NCBI GenBank assembly: GCA_902521315.1
Contig: CABYRH010000003.1
Coordinates: forward strand, 124,001 to 188,000
From: an uncultured Alphaproteobacteria bacterium
Lineage (GTDB): Bacteria > Pseudomonadota > Alphaproteobacteria > HIMB59 > GCA-002718135
DNA length: 64,000 nucleotides
Reading direction: 5' to 3'
Shown here: positions 38,514 to 46,864 of the stretch, one piece after another
Layout of the letters: every line of letters starts with the position of its first letter
How positions within the stretch are numbered: the stretch's first letter is position 1
Made by a program: the position numbers and the translations under genes
The notes under the pieces: generated by a model
Database searches by the model: none
The model's input: the letters and a program-made list of their open reading frames with translations, nothing else
What the model was told of the DNA's origin: nothing

Positions 38514-39854
38514 ATGGACTTAGAAAAAAGAACTGAAATACCTAATTCATTAGAAGAACATTGGATGCCATTTACATCTAATAGAGATTATAAAAATAGT
38601 CCAAGATTAATGGTTAAGGCAGAAGGTGTTTATTATACTGATCATTATGGAAATAAATTAATTGATGCTAGCTCAGGGCTATTTTGTAGTCCAGCGGGTC
38701 ATTCAAGACCAGAAATAAGAGAAGCAGTATCAAAACAATTAGAACAATTAGATTATGTTCAACCATTCCAACAAGGTTTTGGCGGTTCATTTGATTTAGC
38801 TAGAAAAGTTTCAAAACATACACCAGAAGATTTAAATAAAATATTTTTTACTATTTGTGGTTCATCAGCTGTTGAAACAGCAATTAAAACAGCCATAGCA
38901 TATTTTAAAGCAAAAGGAGAAGGCCATAGATCTCACATAGTAGGAAGAGAAAGAGGTTATCATGGAATGAATATTGGGGGAATTTCTGTTGGCGGAATGA
39001 TTGCTAATAGAAAAACTTTCTCAAATATTCTAATGCCAAATGTACATCATCTAAGACATACTCATTTAACTGAAAATTTATTTGTAAAAGGCGAACCTGA
39101 AACAGGTGCTGATCTAGCAGACGATCTTGAAAGAATTGCTGGTAATATTGGTGCAGAAAATATTGCTGCATGTATTGTTGAGCCAGTAGCAGGATCAACA
39201 GGAACTTTAGTTCCGCCAAAAGGATATTTAAAAAGACTAAGAGAAATTTGTGACAAACATGGAATTCTTTTAATTTTTGATGAAGTTATTACTGGCTGGG
39301 GAAGAATGGGCGCTCCATTTGCAGCTCAAGCTTTTGATGTTTGTCCTGATATCATGACAATGGCTAAAGCAATTACTAATGGTGTTGTACCTTTAGGAGC
39401 AGTAGCTTCACGTGATCATATCTATGATACTATTGTTGATGCTTCACCTACAGGAGCTATAGAATTTTTTCATGGTTATACTTACTCTGCTATCCCTGTT
39501 TCAATGGCAGCAGGTTTAGCAATGCAAGATATAATCGAGAAAGAAGATTTATTTAATAGAGCAAAAGATATGTCTCCATATTTCTTAGATGGTTTGTTTA
39601 CCTTGAAAGACTTAGATATCATTACTGATATAAGAGGATATGGAATGATGGGAGGAATTGATATTAAAATGGATGAGCGTTTAGGCAAAGCTGGATATGC
39701 TTGTTTTAAAAAATTATTTGAAGCAGGCTTAAGCTTGAAAGCAACAGGTGATTGTTTAATTGTTGCACCTCCATTTACTTGTGAAAAAAAACATATTGAT
39801 GAGATAATTGAAAAATTAAGAACAGGTATCTCAAACTATATGCATGACAGATAA
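38514..39854 (+). CDS. Class III omega-amino acid:pyruvate aminotransferase (taurine/beta-alanine type)
   Basis: 446 residues of the class III fold I PLP enzymes. It starts EEHWMPFTSNRDYKNSPR, the signature of the beta-alanine/omega-amino acid:pyruvate group that also contains taurine:pyruvate aminotransferases. PLP Lys285 is in MAKAITNG, with the Asp in IFDEVITGWGR. An AAGGA site precedes the ATG. The next gene, alanine dehydrogenase, starts on the stop codon. That pairing regenerates pyruvate from the alanine formed, as in known taurine catabolism. Taurine, hypotaurine, beta-alanine or a polyamine product are all possible donors. Confidence 0.85.
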   Translation: MDLEKRTEIPNSLEEHWMPFTSNRDYKNSPRLMVKAEGVYYTDHYGNKLIDASSGLFCSPAGHSRPEIREAVSKQLEQLDYVQPFQQGFGGSFDLARKVSKHTPEDLNKIFFTICGSSAVETAIKTAIAYFKAKGEGHRSHIVGRERGYHGMNIGGISVGGMIANRKTFSNILMPNVHHLRHTHLTENLFVKGEPETGADLADDLERIAGNIGAENIAACIVEPVAGSTGTLVPPKGYLKRLREICDKHGILLIFDEVITGWGRMGAPFAAQAFDVCPDIMTMAKAITNGVVPLGAVASRDHIYDTIVDASPTGAIEFFHGYTYSAIPVSMAAGLAMQDIIEKEDLFNRAKDMSPYFLDGLFTLKDLDIITDIRGYGMMGGIDIKMDERLGKAGYACFKKLFEAGLSLKATGDCLIVAPPFTCEKKHIDEIIEKLRTGISNYMHDR

Positions 39855-40969
39855 TGAAAATAGGTGTTCCCTCTGAGATTAAAGCTCAGGAGTCTAGGGT
39901 TGGGCTTACTCCGCAAAGTGTTAAAGAATTAGTAAAGAATAAACATACAGTTCTAATTCAAAAAGATGCCGGTATTGGTGCCGGATTTTCCAATAGTGAT
40001 TATGAATTATCAGGTGCAAAAATTGTAAATTCAGCAGAGGATATTTTCAATGATTCTGAAATGATTGTAAAAGTTAAAGAACCTCTAATGAATGAAGTAG
40101 CAATGATAAGAGAAAACCAAATTTTATTTACTTATTTACATCTTTCAGCAGCTCCAGAATTGACTAAGGGTTTAATTGATTCAAATTCGATTTGTATAGC
40201 CTATGAAACAGTAAGTGATCATAATAATAAGTTACCACTTCTTGCACCTATGAGTGCTGTAGCCGGCAGAATGTCGATTCAAGCTGGCGCTTATTCACTT
40301 GAAAAACATAAGGGTGGAAGCGGTTTACTTTTAGGTGGTGCTCCTGGGGTTCAACCTGGAAATGTCTTAATTTTAGGTGGAGGTGTTGTAGGTGAAAATG
40401 CAGCGATAATTGCTACCGGAATGCAAGCAAAAGTTTTCATCGTTGATAAATCAGAAAAAAGATTAGAAGAATTACAAGAAAAATTTGGTGATAAAATAGA
40501 ACCACTACACAGTGATAAAATAAATCTAAAAGATTATATTTCTGAATGTGATTTACTAATTGGTGGCGTACTTGTTCCAGGCTCTAATGCTCCAAAGATT
40601 ATAACTAAGGACATGATAAAAGAGATGAAAAGTGGATCTGTAATTGTTGATGTTGCAATTGATCAAGGTGGTTGTGTTGAAACTAGTAAACCAACAACTC
40701 ATGCAAACCCTACATATGTTGTTGATGATGTTGTTCATTATTGTGTTGCAAATATGCCAGGGGGAGTTCCTAGAACTTCCACACTTGCTTTAAATGCAGT
40801 CACTTTACCATTTATTCAAAAATTAGCCTCTAACGGTTTTAAAGATGCATTAAAAAATGATAAAAATTTTATGAATGGTTTAAATATTTTTAAAGGGGCC
40901 GTTACATATAAAGCTATTGCTGATGATTTAAATTATGATTATGCTAATCCAGAAACTTTAGTACACTAG
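39854..40969 (+). CDS. ald: Alanine dehydrogenase
   Basis: 371 residues, full length. It contains the N-terminal GVPSEIKAQESRVGLTP, His-bearing TYLHLSAAPELT, the NAD Rossmann motif LGGGVVGENAA and the SVIVDVAIDQGGCVETSKPT signature. It oxidatively deaminates L-alanine to pyruvate and ammonium. It starts within the aminotransferase stop (TAATG), so the two proteins are made together and likely form a cycle that nets oxidative deamination of the amine donor. Confidence 0.95.
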   Translation: MKIGVPSEIKAQESRVGLTPQSVKELVKNKHTVLIQKDAGIGAGFSNSDYELSGAKIVNSAEDIFNDSEMIVKVKEPLMNEVAMIRENQILFTYLHLSAAPELTKGLIDSNSICIAYETVSDHNNKLPLLAPMSAVAGRMSIQAGAYSLEKHKGGSGLLLGGAPGVQPGNVLILGGGVVGENAAIIATGMQAKVFIVDKSEKRLEELQEKFGDKIEPLHSDKINLKDYISECDLLIGGVLVPGSNAPKIITKDMIKEMKSGSVIVDVAIDQGGCVETSKPTTHANPTYVVDDVVHYCVANMPGGVPRTSTLALNAVTLPFIQKLASNGFKDALKNDKNFMNGLNIFKGAVTYKAIADDLNYDYANPETLVH

Positions 40970-42015
40970 AAACTATTAGAAGCTTCTACCATTATCTTTA
41001 ATTTTATTTTTGCCAAATCTCGAGGTAAGTGACCAAGACCGCAATCAGGAGCAACAATTAATTGTTTCTTATCAATAAACTTTAATGCATCATTTATTCT
41101 TGAGACAATTTCTTCTTTTGTCTCAACTTGAGAGCTTGCTATTTTTATTAAACCAAAAATAACTTTTGTTTGTTTAAAATCTTTTAAAAAATTTAAATCA
41201 TTATATCGATGAGCATCTTCTATAGAAACTGTATCTATAATTGATTCATCTAAAGCTTTACTAATTTTAATGTAAGAATCTAAAGGCGCTTTTGGATAAT
41301 CTACTGCATCTAATTTATCAGGATAGCCACAACAAATATGAGTAATTTTTTCAATACTTTGATTATTAATATCCTTAAAACATCTCTCTAAATTTTTGAT
41401 TCCAAAATTAAGAGCATTTTCTGGTTTTCTAGCAAACAATGGTTCATCGACTTGAATATATTTACATCCTGCATCAACCAATCTTTTAATTTCTACATTA
41501 ATAGCATCAGCTAAGTCTTCACCCATATGTTCATCTGAGTCATAAAATGTATTTGCTATGGTGTCTGTTATAGTCATTGGTCCAGGAATAGTAATTTTTA
41601 AATCTTTATTGGTTAAACTCTGATTTTTTTTCCACTCTTCAACTAAAAAAGATTCTTTTGCTTTAACTTTTGAAGTTATTGTTGGTAACCAGCATTTATA
41701 ATTCCCTGTCCTAGCAACTTTTTCTGTGAGATTTGTAAAATCAATTCCTTCTAAATATCTACAATGATAGTGAATATAATTTTCTCTTCTAACTTCACCA
41801 TCGGTTAAGATATCAATACCGCATTCTTCCTGATCACTAATTATTTCTTTGGTAGCTTTATTAAATAACTCTTCAACATTATCGCCCATTTTTTTTATTT
41901 CATCTTCATAAAATTTTGTTGGGTATTCGGTATCTGTACCACCAGAAGCATTAAACCAATCAGTTATTCTTAAATAACTTGGTTTTGGATAGGCGCCTAT
42001 AACAGTCGTTAACAT
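40966..42015 (-). CDS. MetE C-terminal-like (UROD/MetE superfamily) protein, copy 2
   Basis: 349 residues equivalent to the catalytic half of cobalamin-independent methionine synthase. Start VIGAYPKPSYL, zinc ligands His-x-Cys in ITHICCGYP and Cys in APDCGLGHLP, and IQVDEPLFARK in the substrate region. It is only distantly like copy 1 at 28413-29540. It lies 7 bases downstream of the PMH/sulfatase gene in the same operon and overlaps the convergent alanine dehydrogenase by 4 bases. The methyl donor and acceptor are unknown. Confidence 0.78.
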   Translation of the reverse strand: MLTTVIGAYPKPSYLRITDWFNASGGTDTEYPTKFYEDEIKKMGDNVEELFNKATKEIISDQEECGIDILTDGEVRRENYIHYHCRYLEGIDFTNLTEKVARTGNYKCWLPTITSKVKAKESFLVEEWKKNQSLTNKDLKITIPGPMTITDTIANTFYDSDEHMGEDLADAINVEIKRLVDAGCKYIQVDEPLFARKPENALNFGIKNLERCFKDINNQSIEKITHICCGYPDKLDAVDYPKAPLDSYIKISKALDESIIDTVSIEDAHRYNDLNFLKDFKQTKVIFGLIKIASSQVETKEEIVSRINDALKFIDKKQLIVAPDCGLGHLPRDLAKIKLKIMVEASNSF

Positions 42016-42022
42016 ATGTTTA

Positions 42023-43558
42023 TTATTCCATTCTTCTGCTAAATGGTCCAGATTTTATTTTAACTCCTGAGCTAGAAAGTTTTGTATTCGATAACTGTCT
42101 TTCCTGATGAATCATTCGGTGGCTTAATAGTTTTGATACTAAATCATTTTTAATGTCTTGAAATTCTTTTACTCTAGATAAATCATTAATTTCATTAGGA
42201 TCATTTTCTAAATCAAACAATAAACATGGTAATGAAGGGAAATGAACATATTTCCATTTATTATTTCTAATGACTGATAGATTGCATTGCTCGGGAGCTA
42301 ATTTTTTATCTTTAACAAATTCAGTGCTTTCTCTAAAATCATAATCAAAAACAACAAATTCTTTATTAGGTGATTTTTCATATTGATCGTAAATATTATG
42401 CATTAGTGACTGACCATTCCAATCAATGGGGATTTCACCACCAAGCCATTCTAAAATTGTAGGAGCAACATCTACAGATTCTGTTAAGTGGTTAATTTTT
42501 TTTGGATTGTTTTGAGGGACATATATGAATAATGGAATTCTATAAGAGGAGTCCCACCAACCTAATTTTCCCCATAAATTATTTTCATTTAACATTTCTC
42601 CATGATCACTGGTAAAAATTATCATTGTATTCTCTTCTTGCCCTGATTCTTTAAGAGCATTTAAAATTTTACCAATATTAAAATCAACCTCTGCACACAT
42701 GGCAAAATAGACACTCATAATATTTTTGATATCTTGATCTTTTAAAAGATCATAATTAATTTCAGAGAAATTTTCTTTTAATAAAAATTTTTTGCATAAC
42801 TCTTCAAGTAGAGGATGTTTTTTTGATAATTCTTTAAGTGAAATATCATTTTTAGATAAATTAATATTATCTGGATTAAATTTACTAAACCATGGATCAG
42901 ATATATGAAAGGGCGGGTGTGGTTTTAAAAAAGATACATGCATAAAAAATGAATCTTTGACTTTTTTTAAATCGTTAACAACTTTGTCTGCTAAAAATGC
43001 GGTGTCTGAAAATTCAGTTGGAATATAATATGGTTCATAAATATAGGCTTGATCATCTTTAGGCTTTCTTCCTTTGTACAAATCTTCTGCTTTACTAATT
43101 TCAAAACCATTTTGATTAAGATGGTTAGCCCAAGGCTCCGGTTTTCCTCCTGGTAAAACACAACCATCATCAAACCCTTCCATTGGTGATTCATAAGTAA
43201 AATTTTTTTTATCTTTTGGATCCAAGTATCTTGGATCCCAAGAAGTATCCGTATATCCATAAAGACTTGGATTATAATTTAGTTTACGAACCTCTTTAGC
43301 GATATTTGTAAATCTTTTATCAAGAGGAGCACCATTATATACTGAACGATGTATAAATGGATATAAACCTGTAAGCATAGTAGTTCTAGATGGACCACAA
43401 GGGACAATTCCAGCAAAATGTGATTTAAAAACTACACTTTGTTTTGCAAGTTTGTCTAAGTTTGGTGTTAGAGCATATGGATGATTTAGGAAGCTAAAGC
43501 AGTCAAAACGCCATTGATCAGCGCATATAAAAAGAACAGATTTTTTGGATTTTCCCAT
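42023..43558 (-). CDS. Phosphonate monoester hydrolase/arylsulfatase (formylglycine type)
   Basis: 511 residues of the alkaline phosphatase superfamily. The N-terminal metal site is CADQWRFD (Asp14), the formylglycine motif is CGPSR with Cys54, and the second metal site is FTSDHGE. The overall layout strongly resembles rhizobial PMH (PCGPxR..LLTGLY, PLDKR, EFSD, KPHPPF, DPNE), as I recall it. PMH enzymes cleave phosphonate monoesters, phosphodiesters and sulfate esters. No signal peptide, so cytoplasmic. The Cys needs conversion by a formylglycine-generating enzyme. It is cotranscribed with a MetE-like gene and is divergent from a Dpp-type transporter that may bring in its substrate. Confidence 0.87.
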   Translation of the reverse strand: MGKSKKSVLFICADQWRFDCFSFLNHPYALTPNLDKLAKQSVVFKSHFAGIVPCGPSRTTMLTGLYPFIHRSVYNGAPLDKRFTNIAKEVRKLNYNPSLYGYTDTSWDPRYLDPKDKKNFTYESPMEGFDDGCVLPGGKPEPWANHLNQNGFEISKAEDLYKGRKPKDDQAYIYEPYYIPTEFSDTAFLADKVVNDLKKVKDSFFMHVSFLKPHPPFHISDPWFSKFNPDNINLSKNDISLKELSKKHPLLEELCKKFLLKENFSEINYDLLKDQDIKNIMSVYFAMCAEVDFNIGKILNALKESGQEENTMIIFTSDHGEMLNENNLWGKLGWWDSSYRIPLFIYVPQNNPKKINHLTESVDVAPTILEWLGGEIPIDWNGQSLMHNIYDQYEKSPNKEFVVFDYDFRESTEFVKDKKLAPEQCNLSVIRNNKWKYVHFPSLPCLLFDLENDPNEINDLSRVKEFQDIKNDLVSKLLSHRMIHQERQLSNTKLSSSGVKIKSGPFSRRME

Positions 43559-43600
43559 ATTTACTAATGATTATTAAAGTAATTAATTAAGAAGAAATAC

Positions 43601-43622
43601 ACAATTTTTTTAAAAAAATTGT
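43601..43622. promoter_or_regulatory. Perfect 22-bp AT palindrome in the divergent PMH/transporter promoter region
   Basis: ACAATTTTTTT (43601-43611) followed directly by its reverse complement (43612-43622). It lies 43 bases from the PMH start and 88 from the binding-protein start. It could be an operator or an intrinsically bent AT tract in the promoter; as an RNA hairpin it has no loop. Confidence 0.35.
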
Positions 43623-43659
43623 AATAAAAGCGTCAAAAATTTTTGCTAAAAAGTCAAAA

Positions 43660-43673
43660 TTGTTTACAAACAA
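43660..43673. promoter_or_regulatory. Inverted repeat TTGTTT-AC-AAACAA upstream of the binding-protein gene
   Basis: 6-bp perfect arms with a 2-base spacer, 37 bases upstream of the binding-protein ATG, a usual position for a repressor site. No regulator gene is adjacent. Confidence 0.35.
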
Positions 43674-43709
43674 AATCATACGATAAATTTATCTTATAGG
43701 AGAAAATAT

Positions 43710-45764
43710 ATGTTTAAAAAATTATTCATAGCGTTAGTATTTTCTGCCGCAACCTTTGTTTGGAGTGGAAGCTCTTTTGCAGGTGGTCATTGTGTAGGTA
43801 CAACAATGAACGATGCACAGACAGGCGGAAAATATCCTCAGCAATATGAGTTATCAGAATATGAAAGTGCAGCCGGCTGTACTATGAAGTTTTCAGATAA
43901 TCCTAATATTGCTAGCATAAACGCTACAATACAAGGTAACCCAGGAAGTCTACCTCCAGTCGAAGATAGATTACCTGATGAGCCGCTTGTTGTAGTACCA
44001 TATGAATCTATTGGTAAATATGGAAATACAATAAACTTCTTATCAAACGCAACTGAAGCTGGAACCTCTGATATGTTATCTACAAGACACGTAAACTTAT
44101 TACGTTTTGCTGATGACTTAACTACAATTGTTCCAAACGTTGCTAAAGATTATGAGTGGAATGATGATTTTACTACTTTAACATTTATGTTACGTAAAGG
44201 TCACAAGTGGTCAAATGGTGAACCTTTTGTAGCTAGAGATGTTGAGTTTTGGTACGAAGATTTGATGATGAATCCAAAGATTCGTGAAAAACCATATCCA
44301 TATCTATTAGTTGGTGGTGAACCAATGACTGTTGATGTAATTGATGATCAAACAGTAAGATTTAATTTGCCATCTCCATTCCCTGGTTTAACTGCAACTA
44401 TTGCATGGTCATATAATCAGTTCTTTATGCCTTCACATTTCCTAGAACAATTCCATCCGGAGATTGATTCAAATGCTGATGCAAATGCTCAGGCATTAGG
44501 ATTTGCAGATGGTTATGATGCTTTAGCAGCATATTATGGTAACTCAGGTTGGACTGATACTCCAACTCCTTTACTAGCTAAACCAGATCTAGTTGCTGGA
44601 TTACCTTATGCAGCTTATCCTTCTTTAGAAGCTTACATGACTATTGAAGATACTACTGAAGGTAGAGTCTATGCAGCTAACCCATACTTTTTCCAAGTTG
44701 ATACAGCTGGAAATCAATTACCATACATTGATTATCAAAATGAAAGATACATCAATGAAAATGAAATAAGATTGTTAAAACTTGTTAATGGTGAAGTTGA
44801 TTATAAATCACAGTCTGTTCAATTAGAGTCTGCTCCTCAATTACTTGATGGCGCTGAGTCTGGTGGATATCAAGTTCAAATCAATCCAGGTTGTGGTGCT
44901 GCATTATTTAGTTTTAATGTAACACATCCGGATCCTGAAAAACGTAAAGTATATGGGGATATTCGTTTCCGTCAAGCAATGTCAATTGCAATGAATAGAG
45001 ACGAGATCAACGAAGTTGCATATTACGGCTTAGGTAAAGTTGAGCAGTTTGTAGGATTTTCACCTGCACCTGACTTCGTTCCTGAAAGTATAAAAATGCA
45101 TATGACTCAATACGATCCAGATGGAGCAAATGCTCTTCTTGATGAAGTAGGATTAAAAGACGTTGATGGTGATGGATTTAGAGAATTACCAAATGGTGAT
45201 GCTCTAGCTATTAACATTGACTACGCTACTCAAGGTATTGGTGGTGTTGAAGTTGAACTTGTTGCAAGATACTTCAATGAAGTAGGAGTAAAAACTACTT
45301 TTAAAGAGGTAACTCCAGATGAATATCGTGGTTCGCAAGCTGCTAACCAACTTGACGTTCATGTTTGGGATAAAGGTCAACCATTAGCAATTGTTGCTGG
45401 TAACCCAGAAACATTTAAACCTCCGTTTGGTAACTACTTTAACCATACACAAGGTTTAGATTGGGCAGCATACATTGATAGTAATGGTGACGAAGGTACT
45501 AAACCTCCTCAGTGGGTATATGACTTAAGTGATGGAATTGATAAATTCCAATCTTATGCTCTTGGTACTGCTGAGTCTAATGAGTGGGGTGAAAAAATTG
45601 CAACAATGTTAACGGAGCAAAGTCTATTGATTGGTACAGTGAAAGCACCTTTCCCAACTTATCATAGAAACGCGTTGAAAAACTTTACGCAATTTAAAAC
45701 TACTTCGTATGAGTATTATAGAACATACCCATACCTAGCTACTCAATGGTGGTTAGACGAGTAA
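43710..45764 (+). CDS. ABC transporter substrate-binding protein, family 5, long form
   Basis: 684 residues: signal peptide 1-24 (cleavage after SSFA), an N-terminal extension with two cysteines (GHCVG and AAGCTM), then an SBP_bac_5 domain (DLTTIVPNVAKDYEWNDDFT, RKGHKWSNGEPFVARDVEFW). It is about 150 residues longer than DppA-type proteins. Such long forms are found in oligosaccharide and microcin-C-like importers. A TAGGAGA site precedes the start. Codon and residue use (many G/Q/N) is typical of a very highly expressed gene. The divergent PMH/sulfatase and downstream aldose epimerase suggest a modified oligosaccharide or phosphonate-like substrate (inference). Confidence 0.92.
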   Translation: MFKKLFIALVFSAATFVWSGSSFAGGHCVGTTMNDAQTGGKYPQQYELSEYESAAGCTMKFSDNPNIASINATIQGNPGSLPPVEDRLPDEPLVVVPYESIGKYGNTINFLSNATEAGTSDMLSTRHVNLLRFADDLTTIVPNVAKDYEWNDDFTTLTFMLRKGHKWSNGEPFVARDVEFWYEDLMMNPKIREKPYPYLLVGGEPMTVDVIDDQTVRFNLPSPFPGLTATIAWSYNQFFMPSHFLEQFHPEIDSNADANAQALGFADGYDALAAYYGNSGWTDTPTPLLAKPDLVAGLPYAAYPSLEAYMTIEDTTEGRVYAANPYFFQVDTAGNQLPYIDYQNERYINENEIRLLKLVNGEVDYKSQSVQLESAPQLLDGAESGGYQVQINPGCGAALFSFNVTHPDPEKRKVYGDIRFRQAMSIAMNRDEINEVAYYGLGKVEQFVGFSPAPDFVPESIKMHMTQYDPDGANALLDEVGLKDVDGDGFRELPNGDALAINIDYATQGIGGVEVELVARYFNEVGVKTTFKEVTPDEYRGSQAANQLDVHVWDKGQPLAIVAGNPETFKPPFGNYFNHTQGLDWAAYIDSNGDEGTKPPQWVYDLSDGIDKFQSYALGTAESNEWGEKIATMLTEQSLLIGTVKAPFPTYHRNALKNFTQFKTTSYEYYRTYPYLATQWWLDE

Positions 45765-45785
45765 TTTAACTCAATAAATAATAAA

Positions 45786-45814
45786 AAAAGCGGCAATTAT
45801 ATATTGCCGCTTTT
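45786..45814 (+). terminator. Intrinsic terminator/attenuator between binding protein and permease genes
   Basis: A 12-bp perfect stem (AAAAGCGGCAAT at 45786-45797, ATTGCCGCTTTT at 45803-45814) with loop TATAT is followed by CTTTTTTT. It is a classic rho-independent terminator, yet it lies inside the transporter operon, 36 bases before the permease ATG. It should reduce permease expression relative to the binding protein. Confidence 0.85.
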
Positions 45815-45850
45815 CTTTTTTTAATTATTCTTGTCTCCTAATTATTAAAT

Positions 45851-46864
45851 ATGATTAATTTTATACAATTTACTCTTACAAGAGCAGGACTTGCAGTTAT
45901 AACTTTGTTACTTGTTTGCTTTATTGTTTTTTCATTAATGGAATTAGTTCCTGGAACTTGTGCTGAAAGATATTTAGCATTTAAAAATACACAAGGATCA
46001 CAAATAACTTATGAAGATATAGAAAAAGAAAAAATTCGTTTAGGTCTAGATAAACCTTTTTTGTATAGATATGGCAAATGGGTTTCCAATATAGTTTTTA
46101 ATGGAGATTTTGGTGACAGTTGTATTTTAAGAATGAATATTAATGAATTATTAAGTGGAAGATTTACTTTATCTCTAACGATATGTTTGGTTGCTCTAAT
46201 ATTTTCATATTTAATTGCCATACCGGTTGGTATCATATCGGCCACGACAAGATATGCTTCATTAGATAATACTCTTAAATTCATTAGTTATCTTGGAATA
46301 GCACTTCCCAATTTTTTAGTAGCACTCTGTATTATGCTTTTTATGACTGTTTACTATGGAGATACGATGACAGGTTTATTTTCTCAAGAATATGAAAATG
46401 AACCCTGGTCATCAGCAAAACTATTTGATTTTTTAAGCAGAGCTTGGCTTCCAATATTCGTTTTAGGTTGGAATGCAACTGCCTTTGCTCTTCAAACAGT
46501 TAGAGCACTAATGCTAGATGAAAATGATAAACTATATGTAATGGCTGCAAGAGCTAGAGGAATATCAGGAATGAGTTTGTTGTGGAGATATCCCGCAAAA
46601 CATTCTTTAGGCCCAGTAATCAATTCTATAGGTTTTGACCTCAATCGAATATTTAGTGCATTACCAATTGTAGCGTTAATTTTAATTCTTACTGAAGCTG
46701 GTGCACTATTGATTGAAGCTTTAGCAAGATCAAATGATCAACAATTAGCAGGCGCAATTATTTTTCTTTTAACAGCAACAATTGTTTTTGTTAATTTTAT
46801 AACGGATATTATTTTAGCTATAATTGATCCAAGAATAAGAAAAGGAGTTATGGGTGGAGGTTAG
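45851..46864 (+). CDS. Oligopeptide-type ABC transporter permease (DppB/YejB-like)
   Basis: 337 residues, about six transmembrane helices, with an N-terminal LTRAGLAVITLLLVCFIVFS, the family element ELVPGTCAERY in place of the common PGDPA, the EAA loop MAARARGISGMSLLWRYPAK, and C-terminal IIDPRIR. It is the first permease after the attenuator and overlaps the next permease by 11 bases. Confidence 0.9.
   Translation: MINFIQFTLTRAGLAVITLLLVCFIVFSLMELVPGTCAERYLAFKNTQGSQITYEDIEKEKIRLGLDKPFLYRYGKWVSNIVFNGDFGDSCILRMNINELLSGRFTLSLTICLVALIFSYLIAIPVGIISATTRYASLDNTLKFISYLGIALPNFLVALCIMLFMTVYYGDTMTGLFSQEYENEPWSSAKLFDFLSRAWLPIFVLGWNATAFALQTVRALMLDENDKLYVMAARARGISGMSLLWRYPAKHSLGPVINSIGFDLNRIFSALPIVALILILTEAGALLIEALARSNDQQLAGAIIFLLTATIVFVNFITDIILAIIDPRIRKGVMGGG

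Noticed and set aside
42991..43260. Minus-strand 89-residue open frame
   Set aside because: It is in another frame of the PMH/sulfatase gene, with no start signal and no recognisable domain.
43601..43622. AT palindrome as a replication or transfer origin
   Set aside because: It is isolated, without iterons, DnaA boxes or replication genes; an ordinary promoter-region feature is more likely.
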